From Pseudomonas arsenicoxydans (GTDB lineage: Bacteria; Pseudomonadota; Gammaproteobacteria; Pseudomonadales; Pseudomonadaceae): DNA of 64,000 nt. The stretch covers positions 191,070 through 255,069 of the forward strand of contig NZ_RCZE01000003.1 of assembly GCF_006438915.1 (NCBI RefSeq), written 5' to 3'. The stretch's first letter is position 1. The number at the start of each line of letters is the position of its first letter. The notes under the pieces were generated by a model, which saw only the letters and a list, made by a program, of their open reading frames with translations, did no database searches and had not been told where the DNA came from. Both the position numbers and the translations under genes were made by a program. Shown in pieces: positions 46,454 to 55,125 of this stretch.

Positions 46454-46693
46454 TTAGTTATGGGTGCCGGTCGTCCCGGTAGTACCCGTGGTGCCGGTGG
46501 TCCCGCCATTGGAACTTCCACCGCTGTTGGACGCGGCCACCGCACCTGCAACCAGTGCGGTGCCCGCCAATATTGCTTGTCCAGCCGTCACATCACCGAC
46601 AACTTCGGTATCCAGCGTGAGCGCCTCTTCTTCGGCTGCGAGTGCCCAGCTGCTCATCATGGACAACAAGGCTATTACCATCATCTTTTTCAT
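46454..46693 (-). CDS. gfcA: GfcA/YjbE-like small Thr/Gly-rich exported protein
   Basis: 79 residues: a signal peptide (about 1-20), an Ala/Val-rich hydrophobic middle (about 36-55) and a low-complexity tail made of Gly-Thr-Thr repeats. This is the build of E. coli GfcA/YjbE, and the gene likewise stands first before wza and gfcB-D homologues. AGGAAGGAG precedes the ATG. Function unknown; abundant message relative to wza is expected from the hairpin that follows. Confidence 0.78.
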   Translation of the reverse strand: MKKMMVIALLSMMSSWALAAEEEALTLDTEVVGDVTAGQAILAGTALVAGAVAASNSGGSSNGGTTGTTGTTGTTGTHN

Positions 46694-46736
46694 ATCAAAC
46701 TCCTTCCTGCGAGTTCTTTATATCTACGGACTTGCC

Positions 46737-46752
46737 GACTGGGTTGCCAGTC
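46737..46752. promoter_or_regulatory. Inverted repeat in the gfcA leader
   Basis: GACTGG-GTTG-CCAGTC, 44 bp upstream of gfcA and close to the EPS-locus motif. Operator or leader hairpin. Confidence 0.4.
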
Positions 46753-46761
46753 AATTTTCCC

Positions 46762-46774
46762 GACCATAATTAAC
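46762..46774 (+). promoter_or_regulatory. EPS-locus motif copy upstream of gfcA
   Basis: GACCATAATTAAC, matching GACNAWNNNTAAC, about 70-80 bp before the gfcA start codon. Confidence 0.55.
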
Positions 46775-46801
46775 ATCGCGTCCTGATATAACAGTTCAGC
46801 A

Positions 46802-46824
46802 GAAAAACAGGGCGTTGAACGCCC
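46802..46824 (-). terminator. Terminator of galE
   Basis: GGGCG-TTCAA-CGCCC stem, then TGTTTTTCT on the minus strand, beginning 6 bp after the galE stop. Confidence 0.8.
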
Positions 46825-46829
46825 GCCCA

Positions 46830-47852
46830 TCAGTCTTGACCGGCATATCCGCGGGGATGATTCGATTGCCAGCGCCAGGTATCCGTCATCATCTCCTGCA
46901 AATTCCGAGTGGCCTTCCAACCCAGTTCTCTCGCTGCCTTGGAGGGATCGGCCCAGCACTCGGCAACATCGCCCGAACGTCGTGGCATCACGCGATAAGG
47001 CACCGCCCGTCCCGAAGCCTGCTCGAATGCCCGCAGTACTTCCAAAACGCTGTAACCGTCGCCGGTGCCCAGGTTCCAGATATTGATCCCGGTGCGCGTC
47101 GATATCGTCTGCAACGCCTTGAGATGCCCGTCCGCCAAGTCCACGACGTGGATGTAGTCGCGCACGCCGGTGCCATCGACGGTGGGATAGTCGTCACCAA
47201 ATATCGACAACTCCTGCAGACCGCCGACGGCAACCTGACTGATGTAAGGCACCAGATTATTGGGAATCCCGTTGGGGTCTTCACCCATAAGCCCACTGGC
47301 GTGAGCGCCGATCGGATTGAAATACCGCAACAATGCGATGCTCCAGCGTGACTCCGCCGCGCACAGGTCATGCAGTACATTTTCGATGATCAGCTTGGAT
47401 TGCCCGTAGGGGTTGGTGGGCGTGCCCGTCGGAAAGTCTTCACGAATCGGCATCTGCTCAGGCGCGCCGTACACCGTGGCCGATGAACTGAACACCAACC
47501 GGAATACCCCGGCCGCGGCCATGGCCTGACAGAGCGTAATGCTTCCGCACACATTGGATTCGTAATACTCAAGCGGCTTGCGCACGCTCTCGCCTACGGC
47601 TTTGAGGCCGGCGAAATGCAGGACCGCATCAATGGAATGTGCCTGAAAAATCCGGTCGAGCAAGGCTCTGTCGCACACGTCCCCGTGAATCATCAACGCG
47701 GATTTTCCGCAGATGGCCTCAACGGCATGCAGAGCTGCATCAGAGCTATTGCAGAGGTTGTCCAGCACAACCACTTCGAAGCCCGCTTCAAGCAGCGCAA
47801 GTGAGGTGTGTGAACCGATATAACCGGTTCCACCCGTTACCAGAATCTTCAT
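46830..47852 (-). CDS. galE: UDP-glucose 4-epimerase
   Basis: 340-residue NAD-dependent epimerase making UDP-galactose from UDP-glucose. The Rossmann start is MKILVTGGTGYIGSHT, SSATVYG carries the catalytic Ser, and the YxxxK motif lies in NPYGQSKLIIE. GGTGVRDYIHVVDLA-like and RRSGDVAECWADP motifs are also present. The start at 47852 matches family N-termini; an ATG four codons upstream is possible. It faces away from galU across a 308-bp region rich in repeats, and its own terminator separates it from gfcA. Confidence 0.95.
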   Translation of the reverse strand: MKILVTGGTGYIGSHTSLALLEAGFEVVVLDNLCNSSDAALHAVEAICGKSALMIHGDVCDRALLDRIFQAHSIDAVLHFAGLKAVGESVRKPLEYYESNVCGSITLCQAMAAAGVFRLVFSSSATVYGAPEQMPIREDFPTGTPTNPYGQSKLIIENVLHDLCAAESRWSIALLRYFNPIGAHASGLMGEDPNGIPNNLVPYISQVAVGGLQELSIFGDDYPTVDGTGVRDYIHVVDLADGHLKALQTISTRTGINIWNLGTGDGYSVLEVLRAFEQASGRAVPYRVMPRRSGDVAECWADPSKAARELGWKATRNLQEMMTDTWRWQSNHPRGYAGQD

Positions 47853-48160
47853 AGAGCGGTCCATAGTGGGGTATTGAAGTATTCAACTGCGCGCCATGAT
47901 TAAAACTTTTGGCGCACGCAATCATTGACGCCAATGACTTATTAGCACTTCACAGGAACCGACACTATTAATAGATACCGACTAAAACTAACTAAATACC
48001 GACAGCCCCGACAACTAATAACATTTACCCCATTCTGCGCATGCCATTAATTGCCATCAAACCATGTCTGAGGTATTAAAGTACAACCACCGTAAAACAT
48101 CCAAACTCACGGCCACCGTCTTCTGTGTGACTGTGAACAATGTCTTTCCAGGATATATCT
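47853..48160. promoter_or_regulatory. Divergent galE / galU control region with ACCGAC repeats
   Basis: 308 bp without an ORF. ACCGAC occurs at 47958-47963, 47977-47982 and 47998-48003, about two helical turns apart, with CCCGAC at 48007-48012. An EPS-locus motif is at 47980-47992 and a variant (GACAACTAATAAC) at 48010-48022. OmpR-fold regulators commonly bind spaced direct repeats. Confidence 0.55.
47980..47992 (+). promoter_or_regulatory. EPS-locus motif copy between galE and galU
   Basis: GACTAAAACTAAC. With two more bases, 14 of 15 match the wzb/glycosidase copy (CCGACTAAAAMTAAC). Confidence 0.6.
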
Positions 48161-48994
48161 ATGATTCGTAAATGCTTGTTCCCCGCCGCCGGCTATGGCA
48201 CGCGCTTCTTGCCTGCAACAAAAGCAATGCCGAAGGAAATGCTGCCGATCGTCAACAAGCCTTTAATCCAATACGCCGTTGAAGAAGCACGGGACGCCGG
48301 TTTGCAGCACATGGCTATCGTGACCGGTCGGGGCAAACGCGCACTGGAAGACCATTTCGACATCAGCTATGAACTGGAACACCAGATTCGCGGCACCGAG
48401 AAAGAAAAGTTTCTGGCCGGCACGCGCGAACTGATCGAAACCTGCACCTTCGCCTACACCCGCCAGGTCGAAATGAAAGGCCTGGGCCACGCGATTCTCA
48501 GCGGTCGTCCCTTGATCGGTGACGAACCCTTTGCCGTGGTACTGGCGGATGACTTGTGCCTGAACCTGCAAGGTGACGGCGTACTGGCACAGATGATCAA
48601 ACTCTACAAAAAATTCCGCTGCTCGATCGTGGCCATTCAGGAAGTCCCGCGGGATCAGACTCACAAGTACGGGGTGATCGCCGGCGAGCTGATTTCCGAT
48701 GGGATATACCGCGTCAACAGCATGGTTGAAAAGCCAGCCCCTGAGGATGCACCGTCCAATCTGGCAATCATTGGCCGGTATATTCTGACCCCCGATATTT
48801 TTGATTTGATCGCCGATACCCAACCTGGCAAGGGCGGCGAAATCCAGATCACCGATGCGCTCATGAAGCAGGCGCAAAATGGTTGCGTGCTGGCCTACAA
48901 GTTCGAAGGCTTGCGCTTCGATTGTGGTGGCGCAGAAGGCTATATCGACGCCACCAACTTTTGTTATGAGCAGTTGTATCTCAAGGGCCTTTAA
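48161..48994 (+). CDS. galU: UTP-glucose-1-phosphate uridylyltransferase
   Basis: 277-residue pyrophosphorylase making UDP-glucose. The nucleotide-binding start is FPAAGYGTRFLPATKAMPKEMLPI; KPLIQYAVEEA, VVLADDLC and VEKPAPEDAPSN follow. AGGA eight bases before the ATG at 48161 sets the start; an in-frame ATG at 48140 is less likely. With galE it supplies the two sugar nucleotides probably used for this EPS. Confidence 0.95.
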   Translation: MIRKCLFPAAGYGTRFLPATKAMPKEMLPIVNKPLIQYAVEEARDAGLQHMAIVTGRGKRALEDHFDISYELEHQIRGTEKEKFLAGTRELIETCTFAYTRQVEMKGLGHAILSGRPLIGDEPFAVVLADDLCLNLQGDGVLAQMIKLYKKFRCSIVAIQEVPRDQTHKYGVIAGELISDGIYRVNSMVEKPAPEDAPSNLAIIGRYILTPDIFDLIADTQPGKGGEIQITDALMKQAQNGCVLAYKFEGLRFDCGGAEGYIDATNFCYEQLYLKGL

Positions 48995-49066
48995 CCAAAC
49001 GACCCAGCCCAATCACCGCTCACCTTGCGGAGCACTCGTCACACTCTTTCATCCAGACAGGCCACT

Positions 49067-49474
49067 ATGACCACTGCAAAACGCTCGGTAGACACCGAAC
49101 TGAAAGCGAGCAACTACGGAATGATGGCCTGGCTGTCAAAAGCGCCATCGTTATCCTTTGACACGGCTGCATGGCTGGGCACAACCCTGCTGGTTGAGCG
49201 GATCGGGGTATTCCCCTCTTCGGGCGATATCCATCGCCCGATCAGGGATCCTCTCTCCCTCTTGGCTCACCTGAAAAGTCTGTATGCCGAGCAGGCCCTG
49301 GATATCGATGAACGCGACGGGCTTAAAGTGATTTTCAACGATTGGCGATTCCGGGTTCGCGTCCGATACAGCGACCCGGCGATCGTCATCAATGTTGAAA
49401 CGCGGTGTGACCCCGAACTCATGCCTCGGAAAACTGCAGAGCTGCTGAGTCAACTGGAACACTTCGAGCGGTGA
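49067..49474 (+). CDS. Stand-alone phosphomannomutase C-terminal domain-like protein
   Basis: 135 residues. From about residue 55 it follows the C-terminal domain IV of CpsG/ManB-type phosphomannomutases: DGLKVIFNDWRFRVRVRYSD, then NVETRCDPELMPRKTAELL. The phosphate-binding SSNTEP loop reads VRYSDP, and the three domains with the phosphoserine and metal loops are absent, so mutase activity is impossible. It may be a remnant or a domain with a new role. It lies 72 nt after galU on the same strand. Homology is by eye. Confidence 0.6.
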   Translation: MTTAKRSVDTELKASNYGMMAWLSKAPSLSFDTAAWLGTTLLVERIGVFPSSGDIHRPIRDPLSLLAHLKSLYAEQALDIDERDGLKVIFNDWRFRVRVRYSDPAIVINVETRCDPELMPRKTAELLSQLEHFER

Positions 49475-49478
49475 AGGA

Positions 49479-50615
49479 TTACTTTGAAGCGGCACCACAC
49501 GGTGGCTCACCGACAAGTAGTCGATAGAAGTAATCGGCAATTAGCCGACCTCCCGAACCCGGGATGGGGTGAATCTTGTCCGGGCCGATCATGGGGGTCG
49601 GTCCGTTGCTGGCGTAGCGCTTGAAGTCAGAGCCGAACGCACACTGCAAATTCCAATAGGGAATGTTCTGCGAACGCGCCCACGGTTCTAGTACCTGGGC
49701 ATAGTCCGACATCGGATAGGCACTGGAACGTGTCGTGTCCTCGCGCAGAATCACATTGACGCTCGCCGCTGGATGAACCTCGCGAACCATCCGCACCAAG
49801 CCTTTCATGTTCTCCAGATAGTCCTTGGGCTTCACGCCAAACCCTTGGTCATTGCCGCCCAACATAATCAGGTAAACATCTGCCGGTATCTTTGAAACGA
49901 CGGCCTTCCACTGGGTTTGCCATTGGCTGTCGTTTTTATAGAAGTCAGCGGAAGCGGCGCCCGACGCAGCAAGTTTTGAGACCCGGACACCGCCACGGTC
50001 ATTCGCCATCCACAGGCCAAACAAAGTCGGAGCACCCTTCACCACTTCGAGCCTCAACGCCCAATCATCACGGGTAGGGACAATTAATTGCACTTCCTGA
50101 ACCCCGGAACCCGCCATCGTCAAAGACTGCCACGTGTCGGAAGATGCCCACCGGTACCTCATCTCACTGGTTTTACCGTTGCCCAGGTAGAGCAGTTTAG
50201 CTTGGCCAATGGACGTATTGATCACGGCCGTCTGCTTAGCGTCGACCTCAATATAAGCACCCGCCTGCCCGGTCACCGTACGACTGTCCGGGCTCGCCTG
50301 CCCAAGACTGGAAACATCCCAATCACCACCGAAGTATTGTTTGTTGCTTCGGGTGTACTTGAAGTTCGTACCGCCGAGCGCGGTGCCGTGGTTAAACCCG
50401 ACATAACCAGGCCCGGCGAAACCGAAGACTTTCGCCAGGCGCTGAGTGAGGTCATTCAGATAAAAGTCCTGTCCGGCGCTGTAGCTATCGCCAATCACCG
50501 AAATATTCAGCACCTCCCCCGACTTACCCTTGCCCAGTCCGGAAAGACGTTCGCTTGAACTTCTTGCCTCAATAACCGGCATCGAAACGGGAGGTACATG
50601 ATCGATATAAACCAT
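49479..50615 (-). CDS. SGNH/GDSL-type hydrolase or O-acyl-modifying protein
   Basis: 378 residues. Block I is ISVIGDSYSAG (Ser nucleophile), block III is LIMLGGNDQG and block V is GPDKIHPIPGSG with the Asp/His pair, so the SGNH triad is complete. A beta-rich insert lies between blocks I and III. No signal peptide is obvious. The ATG at 50615 has AGAGGA nine bases upstream and is preferred over 50624. Last gene of the wzb operon, 13 nt after an acyltransferase gene, so it probably adds or trims acyl groups on the EPS. Confidence 0.82.
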   Translation of the reverse strand: MVYIDHVPPVSMPVIEARSSSERLSGLGKGKSGEVLNISVIGDSYSAGQDFYLNDLTQRLAKVFGFAGPGYVGFNHGTALGGTNFKYTRSNKQYFGGDWDVSSLGQASPDSRTVTGQAGAYIEVDAKQTAVINTSIGQAKLLYLGNGKTSEMRYRWASSDTWQSLTMAGSGVQEVQLIVPTRDDWALRLEVVKGAPTLFGLWMANDRGGVRVSKLAASGAASADFYKNDSQWQTQWKAVVSKIPADVYLIMLGGNDQGFGVKPKDYLENMKGLVRMVREVHPAASVNVILREDTTRSSAYPMSDYAQVLEPWARSQNIPYWNLQCAFGSDFKRYASNGPTPMIGPDKIHPIPGSGGRLIADYFYRLLVGEPPCGAASK

Positions 50616-50628
50616 TTGCCTCATTCCT

Positions 50629-51666
50629 CTATTTGGCGGTCAGGAGTAAGACATCTTCAGCCCCTTTTTTGCGGCTCGCCCGCTCGCCCAAAAACAGCAC
50701 AGAAGTCAGGGTGAAACGGCTGAACACGTTCGACAAAACCACCGGCCCCAACAATCCGCACAGCACACCGCCAAAGACCAGGACGCTTTCGTCCGTGACG
50801 CCCAAGCGACCCAACGCGAACCGTGAACTGGCGGCAAATAGCACGTGAAAAAGGAATATTGCGTAGGAATATCCACCGAGCCAGATCAGCGCTTTCGAGC
50901 GCATGTCACTCGACAGCAGCGCGACGCAGGAAGTACAGCCAACGAGCAATCCGACCAGGCTTCTACGATCGACGATGAGTTCGCGATCCACAGCGGCAAC
51001 GTAAAGCAGTGCGACCGATATCAAGACGAACACCACAGGCCCGATCACTTTCAGCGAACGCTTTAAAGCGTCGACATTCTCGTGGCAAATCATCCCCGTC
51101 ACGAAGAACGGAAGCAGATAAATAGCACCGTTGATGCCAATCGCATCGACCGGAACAAGCGGCATCAGGAACACTGCTGCGGAAAACAAAAACAACAGGT
51201 ACAGGCGAGTCGGCGTCTGTAGCAGACCGCGCCACTGAAGAAACCCGACAAACATGAAGATGATAAAAACCGCCTGCAAAAACCAGAAATGGTTAACCGG
51301 CAAGTAAAACGACAACAAAGCGTCCATCAACCCGACGTCCTTATTCACCCCCGGCGCCACAGCCTGCAACACCGAAAATGGAACACCGACAAAGAACAAC
51401 GGCACGATCAACCTTCTGACCTTGCCCACAAAATAAGCAGAGAAGTCATTGCCTCTGATTTTGTAAATGGAATAGATATAGCCCGATATAAAGGTGAACA
51501 ACGGCATCCGGACGTACACCATCGAGTCGGCGAGGATTCGGAAAGGTGATCCCAGGTCTATTTTCAGTCCGCCGCCCAATGGCCCTATCACGTGATAGAG
51601 CACCAGCAGCAGGCACGCCAGGCCTCGGAGCGTTTCTATTTCCAACGACTTTTTCTTGCTTTGCAT
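50629..51666 (-). CDS. Acyltransferase 3 family membrane protein
   Basis: 345 residues with about ten membrane helices. The family motif is IETLRGLACLLLVLYHVIG (Arg and His of the active site), and FRILADSMVYVRMPLFTFISGY follows. Such enzymes acetylate or succinylate polysaccharide repeat units at the inner membrane. ATG at 51666, GAGG nine bases upstream; a GTG at 51672 is possible. It lies in the wzb operon between wzy and the SGNH gene. Confidence 0.9.
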   Translation of the reverse strand: MQSKKKSLEIETLRGLACLLLVLYHVIGPLGGGLKIDLGSPFRILADSMVYVRMPLFTFISGYIYSIYKIRGNDFSAYFVGKVRRLIVPLFFVGVPFSVLQAVAPGVNKDVGLMDALLSFYLPVNHFWFLQAVFIIFMFVGFLQWRGLLQTPTRLYLLFLFSAAVFLMPLVPVDAIGINGAIYLLPFFVTGMICHENVDALKRSLKVIGPVVFVLISVALLYVAAVDRELIVDRRSLVGLLVGCTSCVALLSSDMRSKALIWLGGYSYAIFLFHVLFAASSRFALGRLGVTDESVLVFGGVLCGLLGPVVLSNVFSRFTLTSVLFLGERASRKKGAEDVLLLTAK

Positions 51667-51677
51667 AACCACAAACC

Positions 51678-52781
51678 TCAGTTCAAGACGCTTGAATCAA
51701 CCGACTCAGGTTTTTTTGAGCGCAACTGCAACCCCAGCCCCAGAAACAGAACCGGCACCACCATCGAGAAATGTCGGGCAAACGAGCCGAAGTCAGGCTC
51801 GAACAGGCCCTGCACCAATAAAAAGGACAGTGGGATAGCAATAAGCTCTTTGACTTTCGGTTCGATGAGCGAGCCCTTGTAGTGACTCGACGTCATCATT
51901 TTGAACATCAGCAATGAGGTCATCATCATCAGGACGACAAAGATGATCTGCCCCAGGCCCGATAAAAGTATTAACTCCACCGGGAACGACAACCTGAAAA
52001 AGATGCTCATCGAATCCACCGCCTGCGAAACGAAGTCACCGCCGTTGATCCACGACACGATCAATGACTTTGAGCCCTCCTCACCCAGCGTGCGCTGTTC
52101 ATTGTTACTGGCTCGAATGGACGAAACCGAATAGCCGACCAGCACCTGAATCGCCGTTGCGATCGCTAGATAAAACGCGAACAACATCAGGAAAAAACTG
52201 ACACGCGACACATGCTTTTTCATGACGCACACGCCGACCCAGACCAGCGAAAACAAAATCCAGTAGGGCCGAATCAGCACGCCGTAAAACAGCGCAGACA
52301 GAAAAAAGCCCGCTCGGTATCGCTTCGAAAATGAAAAAACCAGAATGGCAATCACCGCCACCGAGACAATGATTTCCTTGGTCAGGTTATCGAGGAAGAA
52401 CGACCTGACCACGCCCCACAAACACAAGGTCAGGAAAATCGTTATCGGTATTCTTCTGAAGATAAAGATCGGTATCGACGTCAGAAACAGATTGCACAGC
52501 ATCCCGTAGGCCCAGGCATTGGTCAGGTTTATGCCGGTGGGACGCAGCAAGTAAGCGGAGCATTCGTAAGAAGACCGGTCTGGCGAAAAGGGATTCCAGA
52601 AGTTGCAGTTGTCTGAACGAACGTAAGACGACCACAACGTCATCGCATCCGGGCCTGGCTCGCGGTGCATCAACAGCGGCATCGCAATGGACAGGAACAG
52701 GCCACAGAACACAATCAGGAACGAGATCGACGAGTCGAGTTTTCGTCCACGAAACTCAATGGAAGGCAAAGACAAAGCCAT
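51678..52781 (-). CDS. Wzy-like EPS polymerase (membrane protein)
   Basis: 367 residues with about ten hydrophobic helices and a large loop in the C-terminal half. No sequence signature, which is normal for Wzy proteins; the call rests on topology and on the place between wzx and the decorating enzymes. The ATG at 52781 overlaps the TAA of wzx by one base, fixing the start against a longer in-frame ORF. It would link repeat units on the periplasmic side. Confidence 0.7.
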   Translation of the reverse strand: MALSLPSIEFRGRKLDSSISFLIVFCGLFLSIAMPLLMHREPGPDAMTLWSSYVRSDNCNFWNPFSPDRSSYECSAYLLRPTGINLTNAWAYGMLCNLFLTSIPIFIFRRIPITIFLTLCLWGVVRSFFLDNLTKEIIVSVAVIAILVFSFSKRYRAGFFLSALFYGVLIRPYWILFSLVWVGVCVMKKHVSRVSFFLMLFAFYLAIATAIQVLVGYSVSSIRASNNEQRTLGEEGSKSLIVSWINGGDFVSQAVDSMSIFFRLSFPVELILLSGLGQIIFVVLMMMTSLLMFKMMTSSHYKGSLIEPKVKELIAIPLSFLLVQGLFEPDFGSFARHFSMVVPVLFLGLGLQLRSKKPESVDSSVLN

Positions 52782-54001
52782 TACAACGCCCCCTTCGCCC
52801 GGGTAAACCTGGTTAGCAAAGCGATAACGACCAGCTGCACCGTAATCGAGAAGACATTCCCCCACGCCGCGCCATAAATTGAATAATGTTTAATGAGTAC
52901 ATAGCTGACAGGCAGTGAAACCATCAGGCAGATCGCCGCACTGGCCAGCGACACCCGACTGTTCTTCGACGCAATAAGGCCGCCCCATACGATGTCGCCG
53001 ACGGCCCGAAGGGCAAAGGAGACAATCAGAATGGATAAAATCCGGTTATCCGGACGCGGGACTGCAACGTCCACGTAATCCAGCAGGACGTTGAAGAAGG
53101 CATAAATCAGCACAGCCACCGCACAGGAAACCACGAGAGAGCGCAACACCCATTGATTCAGGAACAGTTGCCGGACTGTCAGCGCTTGCTGATTATTCTT
53201 GTAGCGCTTGGCAAGTACCGGAATGCCGACGACGGCAACAACTGCATAGGACAGCGCTTGCAAGGTGTTGGCCGCAGACCAGGAATACACGTACTTCCCA
53301 AGACTTGCGTACGGTTCAATGTCCAGAATAAGAAAACGCTCGGCGTACTGACTTAATGCGATCAGGCCGCCGCCCATATAAAAGGGCAGCCCTGCTCGCC
53401 AGACTGAAACGGTGGTGACGGCACCGACTTCCCGCCCCTTGTGAACGTTAACCACAATCAAGTAACCGGCCACGATCACCAGGAGATTGGTGACCACCCA
53501 TAACCAGAGAACACTGGCGATGCTGGACACCACGCCCGTCATCAATCCTGCGACAGCAAGCAACGCCCAGAGCCCGGTTTTTATGAAAAACAGCAGCGCT
53601 CCCCAGTTGGCTTTTTGCGCCGAAAAAACAAACGAGTTTATTTCGAAGGAGAGATGTTCGGTGAGCAGCAGAAGCGTGACGCAAGCGATCAATGCGACAC
53701 TGGCCTCAACATCGCTGAAGAGCGAGTACAGGGCAACCGTGACCACCGACAACAACAAACCAACGGCCAGGTACAGGACCAGTACCCTATCGACGACGAA
53801 CCGCGAACTGCCCCCGACGCTGATCAGCCGATTGATTTCAGAACTGAACCCGACACTGTAAAACTTCGAGGCTATCAAAGAGGCAGCCACCACGACGCCG
53901 TAAAAGCCCAATGCGTCATAACCCAGGTAATGAGTGATGGCCAACACCAGCAAAAACTTTGCGCCTAATGCGCCTCCCCGTAGCAACAACCGAAATATCA
54001 T
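52781..54001 (-). CDS. Wzx-like repeat-unit flippase
   Basis: 406 residues with about 12 membrane helices of the MATE/oligosaccharidyl-lipid flippase type: LLLRGGALGAKFLLVLAI at the first helix, FYMGGGLIALSQYAERFLI and GAAWGNVFSITVQLVVI near the end. It should flip the undecaprenyl-PP-linked repeat unit to the periplasm. It is coupled by 4-nt overlap to the pyruvyltransferase upstream and by TAATG to wzy. Confidence 0.82.
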   Translation of the reverse strand: MIFRLLLRGGALGAKFLLVLAITHYLGYDALGFYGVVVAASLIASKFYSVGFSSEINRLISVGGSSRFVVDRVLVLYLAVGLLLSVVTVALYSLFSDVEASVALIACVTLLLLTEHLSFEINSFVFSAQKANWGALLFFIKTGLWALLAVAGLMTGVVSSIASVLWLWVVTNLLVIVAGYLIVVNVHKGREVGAVTTVSVWRAGLPFYMGGGLIALSQYAERFLILDIEPYASLGKYVYSWSAANTLQALSYAVVAVVGIPVLAKRYKNNQQALTVRQLFLNQWVLRSLVVSCAVAVLIYAFFNVLLDYVDVAVPRPDNRILSILIVSFALRAVGDIVWGGLIASKNSRVSLASAAICLMVSLPVSYVLIKHYSIYGAAWGNVFSITVQLVVIALLTRFTRAKGAL

Positions 54002-55110
54002 CGAACAATCCCTTTGATGATATTGTCCATCTGCACCGTTTTGGCTTCGATTTCTTTACAGGTGTCCGTGAGTTTCTTGCCGAATCGAGTGAGCGCGTTG
54101 GGGGCGTAAACCGTGTCGATGATAGTGTCGACATTGATGTCGCCTCCGTTGATCACCCAGTCTTCCACGCCCATGTCCTGATACGCACCGAAGCCTTTGC
54201 GTTCATAACTGATATGGAACGCGGGTACACCGGCGAGGAGTGACTCAATCGCCCCGTGCAACCTGACGGAAATAACCAAGTCTGGCTGATACTTCGCCAG
54301 TGTCGCCTTCAAGGGTAGCAGGTCTTCGGTAATGCCGAGTTCCCGGTAGAACGCGCCATCGTCGTTGCCGCGCACAGCGCTTTGCACAGCGCAGACCACT
54401 TTGCTTTTCGCCCTTAGTCTCTGCAATAGAAGCTTCAGGTTGGCGACGTAGGCAACTTTCTTCTCTCTGTTCCATTCCGGCGGTTTGCGTAAAACAACGC
54501 AGACCACAGCAGGAGATGGCGCACAGCGGGTGAACTTGGGCTGCACCAGAATCTTTTTCGCTAATGCTTGAACCGCCAGGTCTGGCGCCCGGTAGACATT
54601 TTCGTGGGATTGAAAAATAGCTGACGATCTGTTGTCCCTGACAAATACCGCATCGGCACTGGCGTAATGTTCCACGATTTTGCTGCTCTCGCCATGGAAC
54701 GGACCGATACTTTGCGGGAGATAAACCGACGGCACCTTGCTCAAGATCGCCGTTTCAAGCTGTTTGGCATGACCCAGTTTCAGCTTGATATGTTCGAAGG
54801 TGCTTTTTGAGCGCATGTACCCACCACCTACCCCGACGATCAAATCGGTGGTGCTCAAGAGATCGGCCAGGGGGGCGTAAGACTGGTTAAGAAAAACCGC
54901 CTCCTTCACCCTTCCGAACCCTTTGGCCGCCATGACCGGTGCGTCATACCGCTTATACGGAAGATAACTGAACGACTGCGGGTCTGACGCAACTACGTTG
55001 ATTAAAGTATCTGCACCAAAGTTGCGCAGCACCATAGCGATTGCCAAATCCACGAGAAGCCCATCACCCGAGTTTGACGCACTGTAGCCATGCAAAATAG
55101 TTACGTTCAT
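53998..55110 (-). CDS. Polysaccharide pyruvyl transferase
   Basis: 370 residues of the PS_pyruv_trans family (WcaK/CsaB-like): an N-terminal Rossmann part with SASNSGDGLLVDLAIAM, DLIVGVGGGYM, SVYLPQSIGPF, and the C-terminal LVISVRLHGAIESLLAGVPAF block. It transfers a ketal pyruvate from PEP to a sugar, typically galactose, making the polymer acidic. It follows the GT4 gene by 15 nt and overlaps wzx by 4 nt. Confidence 0.92.
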   Translation of the reverse strand: MNVTILHGYSASNSGDGLLVDLAIAMVLRNFGADTLINVVASDPQSFSYLPYKRYDAPVMAAKGFGRVKEAVFLNQSYAPLADLLSTTDLIVGVGGGYMRSKSTFEHIKLKLGHAKQLETAILSKVPSVYLPQSIGPFHGESSKIVEHYASADAVFVRDNRSSAIFQSHENVYRAPDLAVQALAKKILVQPKFTRCAPSPAVVCVVLRKPPEWNREKKVAYVANLKLLLQRLRAKSKVVCAVQSAVRGNDDGAFYRELGITEDLLPLKATLAKYQPDLVISVRLHGAIESLLAGVPAFHISYERKGFGAYQDMGVEDWVINGGDINVDTIIDTVYAPNALTRFGKKLTDTCKEIEAKTVQMDNIIKGIVR

Positions 55111-55125
55111 GATCTTGATTTCTAC

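Noticed and set aside
46464..46500. Short tandem repeats as a CRISPR or satellite array
   Set aside because: They are codon-level Gly-Thr-Thr repeats inside gfcA. No CRISPR array with regular spacers was seen in the window.
46700..46830. AlgU (sigma-22) promoter upstream of gfcA
   Set aside because: A GAACTG is present, but no TCTGA-like -10 lies 16-17 bp downstream.
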